The notes beneath the pieces are model-generated. The model made no database searches, had not been told where the DNA came from, and saw only the letters and a program-made list of their open reading frames with translations. Of a stretch of DNA of 64,000 nucleotides, positions 42,662-51,100 are shown one piece after another. Numbering within the stretch: position 1 is the stretch's first letter; every line of letters starts with the position of its first letter. The DNA comes from an uncultured Alphaproteobacteria bacterium (GTDB lineage: Bacteria > Pseudomonadota > Alphaproteobacteria > Rs-D84), in NCBI GenBank assembly GCA_944392565.1, contig CALXWX010000004.1, positions 1 to 64,000 on the forward strand, given 5' to 3'. The translations under genes were made by a program, and so were the position numbers.

Positions 42662-43876
42662 TTACTTTCTAACAACACGCAAGAATGTTTTTTTACCCTT
42701 TTGCACCATTATTTCATCAGATGGACTGATTGTTGATTTCCAATCTGTAATTTTTTCGCCGTTAATTTGAATTCCACCCTGTTCTATCATTCGGCGCGCT
42801 TCGGATTTTGATGGGAACAATTTTATCGCCACCAAGAAATCAACAATTCCCATTGGCACATCCATATCCAGTTCAAATGTTGGCGCATTTTCCATGCCCG
42901 CCCCCCCGGCGAATAACGCATTTGATGCGCTTTCCGCCGCAACGGCGGCATCATGCCCATGTGCAATTTCTGTTGCGGCAAATGCCAAGACTTTTTTTGC
43001 GGCATTCAATTCCGCGCCCTGTAATTTTGACAATCGCGCAATTTCATCCAACGGGATTTCCGTAAATATCTTTAAAAATTTTTCCACCAAATCATCCGGG
43101 GTATTGCGGAAATACTGATAGTATTCATATGGCGATGTTTTTTCTTCATTCACCCAAACGGCATTACCCGCCGATTTCCCAATTTTTTCACCACGCGCAT
43201 CTGTAATCAATGATGTTGATAAAACAAATGCTTCCTTGCCCAATTTTTTACGAATTAATTCCACCCCCATGATGCTGTTACCCCACTGGTCCGCACCACA
43301 GAATTGCAAAATACAATTATATTTTTTATACAGCGTTAAAAAGTCAACCGCCTGGAATGTCATATAGTTAAATTCTAAAAATGTCATCCCATTTTCTAAT
43401 CTGCGCCGCACACTTTCCATTGACAGCATCCGCGGAACTGTAAAATCAGTACCATATTCGCGCAAGAATTCCATATGTCCGTAATTCTTCATCCAATCAT
43501 TATTATCAACCATTATGGCATCATTTTCCGCGTCGCCAAAATGAATAAATTTTGAAATAGATTTACGCAATCCCGCGCAATTATGTTCAATTTGCGCATC
43601 CGTCAACATTGGGCGCCCCTTGTCCCGTCCCGATGGGTCACCAATGCGCCCCGTCGCGCCACCAACCAATAAAATTGGCTTATGACCATATTTCTGAAAC
43701 CAACGCATTAACATCAATGATGCCAAATGCCCCACATGCAATGAATCACCGGTCGGATCTGTTCCCCAATATCCCGCAATATGTCCCGCATTTAATGCAT
43801 CATTTAACCCATCCATGTTTGATGACTGGTTAATAAATCCGCGCGCTTCTAATTCCTGTAATAATTCATTTTGCAT
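42662..43876 (-). CDS. tyrS: Tyrosyl-tRNA synthetase
   Basis: 404 residues. Class I motifs: HIGH variant HVGH (in DSLHVGHLASLML) and KMSKS variant KIGKS (in GEKIGKSAGN); Tyr pocket GADQWGNS. The C-terminal S4-type RNA-binding domain (FPSKSEARRMIEQGGIQINGEKI) is present. The start at 43876 follows AAAGGGG; the open frame extends upstream without support. Its start abuts the next minus-strand gene's stop (43890), suggesting one transcript. Confidence 0.97.
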   Translation of the reverse strand: MQNELLQELEARGFINQSSNMDGLNDALNAGHIAGYWGTDPTGDSLHVGHLASLMLMRWFQKYGHKPILLVGGATGRIGDPSGRDKGRPMLTDAQIEHNCAGLRKSISKFIHFGDAENDAIMVDNNDWMKNYGHMEFLREYGTDFTVPRMLSMESVRRRLENGMTFLEFNYMTFQAVDFLTLYKKYNCILQFCGADQWGNSIMGVELIRKKLGKEAFVLSTSLITDARGEKIGKSAGNAVWVNEEKTSPYEYYQYFRNTPDDLVEKFLKIFTEIPLDEIARLSKLQGAELNAAKKVLAFAATEIAHGHDAAVAAESASNALFAGGAGMENAPTFELDMDVPMGIVDFLVAIKLFPSKSEARRMIEQGGIQINGEKITDWKSTISPSDEIMVQKGKKTFLRVVRK

Positions 43877-43889
43877 GTTTAAATCCCCT

Positions 43890-44273
43890 TTAACGCACTT
43901 TATCGGTATACAAAAACAATCGCAAATTATTTGCATCATTGAATGTTGGCATAATACCGCGTCCAATCAATGCCCGCGCCAGCGCATATCGAAAATACAT
44001 GCCATCACCAAATCCAAACTTGTCCGAAATAAAGTTTTTAATTCTGTATTCGCTGACTGGTTTTACGGTTAAATGCAACCGTCCGCGATACACCCACGCT
44101 GGTGGAATTATATAATCATTTTGCCCCAATCCGCGAACGATATCACCATTTTGCATACCTGCCACAAAATTTACCGGAAAATGTTGTTTATGCACGCCAC
44201 CATTTTTACGCGTCAGTATAACATTTGCCCCAAAATCATTTATTTTAATATTATCAACAATGTACTTTTCCAT
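43890..44273 (-). CDS. Hypothetical protein upstream of tyrS
   Basis: 127 residues, soluble, beta-rich start (MEKYIVDNIKINDFGANVIL) and a basic helical end. The start at 44273 follows AGGGG. No family recognised and no signal peptide. It lies 13 bp upstream of tyrS on the same strand, so it is probably co-transcribed. Confidence 0.6.
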   Translation of the reverse strand: MEKYIVDNIKINDFGANVILTRKNGGVHKQHFPVNFVAGMQNGDIVRGLGQNDYIIPPAWVYRGRLHLTVKPVSEYRIKNFISDKFGFGDGMYFRYALARALIGRGIMPTFNDANNLRLFLYTDKVR

Positions 44274-44328
44274 ATAAAAACCCCTGTTATAGTAAGATAC
44301 CACCCAACCAGCAATTTTTCCACAAAAT

Positions 44329-44352
44329 AATAACGGGGCAAGCCCCGTTATT
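44329..44352 (-). terminator. Terminator of the 44377 barrel gene
   Basis: 11-bp perfect stem AATAACGGGGC/GCCCCGTTATT with a 2-nt loop as read; on the minus strand it is followed by an ATTTTG stretch. Confidence 0.7.
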
Positions 44353-44376
44353 CAATTATTTTCACGGATATAACAA

Positions 44377-45153
44377 CTAAAATTCATATCGCAATCCCAT
44401 CATTATTTCATGCGATGAAAAATCGCGCCGGGTTGTTGCAATTGAATATTTGCCTAAATCAGTATATCGATATGATAAATCCGCCCCCAAATTTGGTGTT
44501 ATTGCAAAACTGATTCCAACCCCAACATTATAAATAAAACGATTTACTGCACTGTCCACCGATTCGTACAATGGTTCCCCACCCCACGCCATTACAGTAT
44601 CAATAACAACACCCGCACTTTCATTAATATGCGCTGTTCCAATTCCACCGGTTATATAAATTGCATTATAACAACACGGTTCGACAACATTCATATCTGT
44701 ATACATTGCATTTTTATACCGGGTACAGAACTTGAACAAATCATAATACGCATTAACCATGAATGTTTGCACACGACTTTTCAATGTATATGTTGATGGA
44801 TAACTTAAATTATGCGGATACGAACCCGGAACACCGTTTTTTGTATTCAGCGCCCAATCACCCGAAATTGCATAATTTCCATATCCATATTCTGCCTCTA
44901 TCCGCATATCAGCAAAACGCAAACCAATCGCGGCGCGATATGCCGCATTAATATCATCAATACGTCCATCAACAACCGTTGATTTATATGCATCTGGCGT
45001 ATGATACATATATTGGTCTGTATCAACAATAAAATCAGCAACCGCGATTTTACCCGACACATATGGCGATGGCAAAATTATTTCGCCCCGCGCATTTGCC
45101 CCAACCAACATGGTCAATACCCCCAACGAAATAAATGCAAATTTGTTACACAT
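44377..45153 (-). CDS. Outer-membrane beta-barrel protein
   Basis: 258 residues. A signal peptide of about 21 residues ends GANAR. The mature chain has alternating strands, Gly/Tyr-rich, and closes with ADLSYRYTDLG and MMGLRYEF, the aromatic C-terminus recognised by the Bam machinery. It resembles the eight-stranded OmpA-like or surface-antigen (msp4-type) family. A loop contains the Cys pair EPCCYN. The start at 45153 follows AAAGGGG. Confidence 0.85.
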   Translation of the reverse strand: MCNKFAFISLGVLTMLVGANARGEIILPSPYVSGKIAVADFIVDTDQYMYHTPDAYKSTVVDGRIDDINAAYRAAIGLRFADMRIEAEYGYGNYAISGDWALNTKNGVPGSYPHNLSYPSTYTLKSRVQTFMVNAYYDLFKFCTRYKNAMYTDMNVVEPCCYNAIYITGGIGTAHINESAGVVIDTVMAWGGEPLYESVDSAVNRFIYNVGVGISFAITPNLGADLSYRYTDLGKYSIATTRRDFSSHEIMMGLRYEF

Positions 45154-45230
45154 AAAAATCCCCCTTTGATTTTCATACACAGGATAGTTTGAACATGCAC
45201 CCTGCGTCAAAAGGTATGAATTCCGTAACA

Positions 45231-45258
45231 AAAAAATCCGGCATACACCGGATTTTTA
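45231..45258 (-). terminator. Terminator downstream of tsf
   Basis: ATCCGG/CCGGAT stem (45236-45241/45248-45253), 6-nt loop, A run before and T run after. It is 90 bp beyond the tsf stop. Confidence 0.65.
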
Positions 45259-45345
45259 TTTTTTTGCTAACAGCCCCGCCTTACACATAATATTTGCAAA
45301 TCGTGTAAAACAACTGTTTCCATTAATACAGACATTGTCATCTGT

Positions 45346-46215
45346 TCATGACAACATTTTTGCAACTTCGTCTGCCAGATTATCTTCGCGTTTCTGGATA
45401 CCTTCACCCAGGACAAAATACGCAAAACCCGCCAATTTACCACCGGCTTCTTCGACAACCTGCTTTACGGTCTTGGACGGATCCATAACGAACGGCTGTT
45501 CTTCTAAAACAGTTTCAGCATAATATTTATGGATACGACCCTGAACCATTTTTTCAACGACTTGTTCCGGCTTGCCGGCTGTTGCCCCTGATTCAATAAA
45601 CACTTTCTTTTCGCGTTCAACCGCCACCGGATCAACATCAGCAATTGTCATGAATTCAGGTTTGTTCGCAGCAATATGCATCGCGATTTTATTACCAATT
45701 TCATCAATTTTTTCAGAATCACCGTTAATTGCAACAACAACACCAATTTGCCCCATACCTGGAACCAGCGCATTGTGAATATATGTATAAATATGGTCGC
45801 CAGTTACCTTGGCAATACGACGCAGATTCATATTTTCACCAATTGTCGAAATAGTCGCCGCAATATCATCTTTGACCGCATTCATTGTCGCATCAAAATC
45901 ACCCTTTAATTCTGCGGCTTTTGCAGCAATATCAGACACCAACTTTTGGAATTTATCGTTTTTCGCAACAAAATCTGTTTCTGCATTAACTTCGACCACG
46001 CATCCCATATCATCACATTTTACGACCGTGACCAAACCAGACGCCGCAACACGACCTGCCTTGGACGCGGCTTTGACAATACCCTTTTGACGCAACCAAT
46101 CTGCTGCTGCTTCGATATCACCATTATTTTCAACCAGCGCCTTTTTACAATCCATCATACCCGCAGATGTTTTTTCACGCAGTTCCTGAATTAATTTCGC
46201 CGTTATTTCTGCCAT
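45346..46215 (-). CDS. tsf: Elongation factor Ts
   Basis: 289 residues. The N-terminal domain has ITAKLIQELREKTSAGMMDCKKAL, and the core has the TDFVAKN motif that contacts EF-Tu. It exchanges nucleotide on EF-Tu. The start at 46215 is chosen over an ATG 12 bp upstream because the family begins MAEIT. Downstream of rpsB in the usual rpsB-tsf order with a hairpin between them. Confidence 0.97.
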   Translation of the reverse strand: MAEITAKLIQELREKTSAGMMDCKKALVENNGDIEAAADWLRQKGIVKAASKAGRVAASGLVTVVKCDDMGCVVEVNAETDFVAKNDKFQKLVSDIAAKAAELKGDFDATMNAVKDDIAATISTIGENMNLRRIAKVTGDHIYTYIHNALVPGMGQIGVVVAINGDSEKIDEIGNKIAMHIAANKPEFMTIADVDPVAVEREKKVFIESGATAGKPEQVVEKMVQGRIHKYYAETVLEEQPFVMDPSKTVKQVVEEAGGKLAGFAYFVLGEGIQKREDNLADEVAKMLS

Positions 46216-46248
46216 ATTTTCCCCCATATATTAATTTGTTTAACCAGA

Positions 46249-46276
46249 TGCAGATACAAAAACATCTGTATCTGCA
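46249..46276 (-). promoter_or_regulatory. Hairpin between rpsB and tsf
   Basis: TGCAGATAC/GTATCTGCA 9-bp perfect stem with a 10-nt loop, no T run. It may be an attenuator or a processing site setting the rpsB:tsf ratio. Confidence 0.5.
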
Positions 46277-46298
46277 CCATTTATCCGCACTTTCTGAA

Positions 46299-47159
46299 TT
46301 ATTTATCTGCTTTTTCCGCTTTTTCAATCATTTTACCGCGGCGTTCTGCACGCGCTTCGGATGTTTTAGATTTCTGACGCGCTTCTTTATCTTTGATATC
46401 AGCTTCGAAATCGTCTGCGGCGGCATCTGCCATATCAGATTCAACTTTTTTACCAGCCGCACCACCCAAACGCTTTTCAATACCCGACAGAATTGCATCA
46501 ACGAACAAATCACAGTACAACTGAATTGCGCGTGCCGCATCATCATTGCCCGGCACTGGATAGTCAACCAATTCTGGATTTGCATTTGTGTCGCAAATTG
46601 CAATTGTTGGGATATCCAAGATTTTTGCTTCGCGTACTGCATTTAATTCGCGTGGCATATCAATCACAATCATCGCCTGTGGCGTGCCATGCATATCTAA
46701 AATACCACCGAAAATATCACGCAGTTTTTCAACTTCTTTGGTCATGACACCAACTTCTTTCTTGGTCAATCCCAATTTATCTGCATTTTCGATATCAGAT
46801 TCCATCTTTTTCAGACGACGAATAGATTGTGAAACCGTTGTCCAGTTTGTCAACATACCACCCAACCAACGATTATTCACATAAAATTGACCACAGCGTT
46901 CTGCGGCATCTTTAACAATATCTTTTGCCTGATGCTTTGTTGCAACGAATAAAATCTTGCCACCTGCTGCGGCAATCGCTTCCAGTGCAACCATTGCGCG
47001 ATACAATAATGGTGCCGTTTTATTTAAATTAATAATATGAATTTTATCTTTGACCCCGTAAACATATGGTGTCATCAGCGGGTTCCAGCGGCGTGTATGA
47101 TGCCCAAAATGAACGCCCGCTTCCATTAATTGCTTTATCGTAAATGTTGGCAATGCCAT
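46299..47159 (-). CDS. rpsB: 30S ribosomal protein uS2
   Basis: 286 residues. Family opening TIKQLMEAGVHFGHHTRRWNP and segments FVATKHQAKDI, NNRWLGGMLTNW and IPTIAICDTNANPELVDYP. A charged C-terminal extension of about 50 residues (Lys/Glu/Ala) follows the conserved fold. First gene of the rpsB-tsf operon; the 189 bp upstream to 47348 hold no gene but should carry its promoter. Confidence 0.98.
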   Translation of the reverse strand: MALPTFTIKQLMEAGVHFGHHTRRWNPLMTPYVYGVKDKIHIINLNKTAPLLYRAMVALEAIAAAGGKILFVATKHQAKDIVKDAAERCGQFYVNNRWLGGMLTNWTTVSQSIRRLKKMESDIENADKLGLTKKEVGVMTKEVEKLRDIFGGILDMHGTPQAMIVIDMPRELNAVREAKILDIPTIAICDTNANPELVDYPVPGNDDAARAIQLYCDLFVDAILSGIEKRLGGAAGKKVESDMADAAADDFEADIKDKEARQKSKTSEARAERRGKMIEKAEKADK

Positions 47160-47348
47160 TGTAAAATCCTTTGTTTTCTGTTGTTATCCTCGCCGTTGGT
47201 AAAACGCCAAATAAATATTTGGACAGAAATATAAACCGTACGGCTGTGTTCTTCGCACCAAAATGCGTACCCACATGATAACCCACCAGTATCCAGAAAT
47301 CAAGAAAAAATTAGCATTTTTCAAACAAATAAAAATGCACAAGAATGA

Positions 47349-47984
47349 CTATTGATTTGCGTCATCGTCATCCAAGATTAATTCATCTGATGTTATTCCA
47401 CGTACATTAATAAATTTACTAAGTGTATCACGATGCACACGCAATCGACGGGCAATTTCATATTTGCTGCTGCCACACGCCAATTTTTGTGATATGTATT
47501 TTTCACGACCATCTAATTTGCATATATTGCGGCTGCCCTGGGGACGCCCAACATGTTTGCCTTCGGCTTTTATACGCGCCAAGGCTTCTTTTGTTCGTTG
47601 CGATATCAAATTGCGTTCAATTTCCGCCGACAAACCGAACGCAAACGCTAAAACTTTGCTGGTGATATCTGACCCCAATCGATAGTTATCTTTTATCGTC
47701 CAAATTTTTGCCCCGATATCCATACAGTGGTGTAAAATACTCATTATTTGCAGCAAATTGCGTCCCAATCGTGATAATTCAGACGCAATTATCATATCAT
47801 CTTTTTGAATTCTTTTTATTAATCTGCCTAATTTTCGTTTATTTAAATCCTTTGTTGCAGAAATTGTTTCTTCAATCCAACAATCGATTGATAAATCTTG
47901 CTTTTCACAAAATTTTTTAATTTCAAAGCGCTGATTTTCTGTGGTTTGGTGGTCTGTTGACACACGTATATAGCCATATATCAT
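47349..47984 (-). CDS. Serine recombinase (second copy)
   Basis: 211 residues, same layout as 2-598: MIYGYIRVST with Ser9, ASELSRLGRNLL, AEIERNLISQRTKEAL, then a C-terminal HTH (SSKYEIARRLRVHRDTLSKFI) and a short acidic tail. The start at 47984 follows GGGAGG. It stands alone between rpsB and the A2M gene, with no phage genes or obvious inverted sites nearby. It could be a degraded island's last gene or a genome-resident invertase. Confidence 0.88.
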   Translation of the reverse strand: MIYGYIRVSTDHQTTENQRFEIKKFCEKQDLSIDCWIEETISATKDLNKRKLGRLIKRIQKDDMIIASELSRLGRNLLQIMSILHHCMDIGAKIWTIKDNYRLGSDITSKVLAFAFGLSAEIERNLISQRTKEALARIKAEGKHVGRPQGSRNICKLDGREKYISQKLACGSSKYEIARRLRVHRDTLSKFINVRGITSDELILDDDDANQ

Positions 47985-48103
47985 TTTTACCTCCCTTGGT
48001 GTTTGGCAAATACACGCATTCCCGCTCCAAAAATAATCCCCCCTGTTTGACACAGAAAAAATCTCATAAAATTACGACAGCGCAAAAAATTAATTAATTT
48101 GAC

Positions 48104-48132
48104 TTGTTTTTTCGCCTTTTCACATTTAATAT
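48104..48132 (+). promoter_or_regulatory. Candidate promoter of the A2M-pbpC operon
   Basis: TTGTTT (48104-48109), 17-bp spacer, TAATAT (48127-48132), about 30 bp before the ATG. Confidence 0.35.
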
Positions 48133-48160
48133 TAACACATTAACAGGAAGGGATTTTTAC

Positions 48161-51100
48161 ATGCGTCAAAAAAAACGATTAAATTCAGTAAAAAAAGCAA
48201 AAAAAACAGCACATGTGCCAAACCGCACAAAATTAATAATCGGCGTAATTTCTGCTGCTGTAATAATTATTGTTGGCGCATTAATATGGTGGCGCATTGC
48301 AGCGAACGACAGCAATAAAACAATATTTACCGCGAATGTGTATACCCCAGATATCGCAACATTTACTGACAGCAACACAATGTTCTTTGCAACATCGACC
48401 AGTATTCCCGAACCAAACAACGCCAGAAACATCAGCACACCCGGTAATGCGGTAATTTCATATACCCAAAAATCTGGAAATTATGCCCCGGCATTTAAAA
48501 TGAATTTAACGGATACAGAACTGGCGCAAAATATAAAAATATCCCCATTTATCCGTGGCACATGGTCAATGCGTGGTGATAACACAATCATATTTACCCC
48601 CGATATAACATGGCCTGCTGAAACAAAATTCACCATAAAAATAAATCCTGATATTTTTAATGATGATGTACAGCCAGACACCACGCGCGTATCCTTTACA
48701 ACACCTGAAATTACGGCAACTGTTGATAATTTTAATTTATACCCCGCCCCTGATGATAAAAAATCCGTCATTGGTATCGCGGTTATATCATTCAATTATG
48801 AAATTGATACAACTGACTTCGATGATAAAGTATCTTTAAAACTAGACAACGAAAACCTGGGGTTTGCTGTAAAATTTGATAAATTCCATCGCACCGCCTT
48901 TATTATATCCAATCCCGTAAAAATAACAGATACTGCACAAACTGTGCGATTAAAATTAAATCGTGTTCCCGCAATGGCGGGCGATTGCCGCACAGAAAAA
49001 ATAACGGCACATACTACAATTGAATCCGCCGACAACATATATAAAATATCATCATTGGAAACAATAATTGCAGATAACAATGACGGCAATTCGAACCAGT
49101 TAATATTATTAAACACCACTGTATCTGCATCTGATAAAACAAACTGGTCTGAATATATATCTGCATATCTGTTGCCACAATATCGCGACAGTGATGACGA
49201 AGAATCCGCCATCAACCACGAATGGAAAAACGATGAAATTACAGATGATGTATTAAATAATTCAAAAAAACTGGAACTGACCAACATGGATTTTGAATCA
49301 CCAAACGGTGTTCACCAATATGGGTTTTCATATAATGTTTCTGACCATGGTCCACGATATATATATGTATCTGTAAAACCAGGAACAAAATCGTCAAACG
49401 ATTTTATAATGAAAAACGGCATAAACAGCGTAATGCGCGTACCATACCCCGCGGCAACTGTTGAAATCGCCGGCAGTGGCGCATTATTATCATTATCTGG
49501 CGACCGCATGCTTGGCATTGTTGCCCGCGGCGGTGTGGATACTGCATATGTAAACCTGTACAAAATAAAATCAGATGAAATAAATCATTTAATATCACAA
49601 ACATATGATGTTTTTTCATCTGCGATGGAATTTAAATCGTGGTCATTTGGCGTATATGATATGTCTGTTGTATTCCAGAAAAAAATATCATTTGCCAATC
49701 CATCAATGACCCGCGCCAGTTATGCATCTGTTGACCTGGGCGACTATTTGGACAGAACATACGGTGATAACACTGGAATATTCGTTATTCAAACCGGCAC
49801 ATCTGAAAATGCCACCGATTATAATGACAAGCGTTTAATTTTACTGACCGATATGGGAATAATTCGTAAAGTAAATCTGGATGAATCATCATCTGTATTT
49901 GTATCAAACCTGTCAAATGGCAAACCGGCATCAGATGTTGAAATTTCTGTACTGGGGCGTAATGGAAACGCTGTATGGGCGGGTCGTACTGATGAAAACG
50001 GTCGTGCCAATATTCCACAATTATCATGGTCTGAATACAGAAATGCACGCGAACCCGTTGCAATTGTTGCACGCCGCGGTAATGATGTCGCATTTATCCC
50101 ATATAACGCATATGCCCAGCGTGTAGAATATTCTAAATTTGATATTGATGGCACCTATTCCGTTGCATCAAATCCATTAAACGCATTTATATTTTCTGAT
50201 CGCGGTATTTATCGTCCTGGGGAATCAATGGTTATTGGCGGAATTGTAAAGAATAAATCATTTAAATCATTGGCTGGGATTCCGGTAAAATTTGAAATGC
50301 GTGATGCACGCGGTCGATTGATATCAGAAAAAACATTTTCACTAAATCCAGACGGTATGTTTGACATAAAATATGAAATTCCATCTGATGCCCCATTGGG
50401 TACATGGAACGCATTTGTTTATTCATTAAATTCACGCGATCTGCCCCAAGATACACTGGGTGCATTAAACTTTGATGTCCAAGAATTTATGCCAGACACA
50501 ATGAAAATTACTGCAAACATTGCCGGGGCAACTGAAAATGGATGGATTTCACCAGAAAATTTATCTGTAAATGTTTCATTGCGTAATTTATTTGGAACAC
50601 CTGCTGTATCGCGCAGAATCGCGGCAAACGCAACATTAACCCCTGTTCAATATTCTTTTCCAGAATATAATGGATATATATTTACGCCCAATTTTACATC
50701 AAATGGTGAATTTGCTGAAAATACCGCCCGGCGCGCACAAACATTTTCTGTTGAATTGCCAGATGCAACCACAGATAAAAATGGCACGGCAACAATTGAT
50801 GTAAAATTTGATACCCCTGTTCCATCTGGGACATATGTAATGACAATGAACATTCGTGGGTTTGATGCAAATTCTGGCACCAGTGTACAGACAAATATAT
50901 CAACCCGCGTATCTGATGCAAAATATCTGGTGGGATATCACACATCAACAGACTTATCATACATAAATAAAAATTCCGCGCATAAAATTAACATTATTGC
51001 ACTGGATCATACGGCAACCCCAACTGTGGCAAATGGATTAACGCTGCGTCTGATACGGCGCGAAAACAAAACGACATTGGTCAAAGACTATAATAATTAT

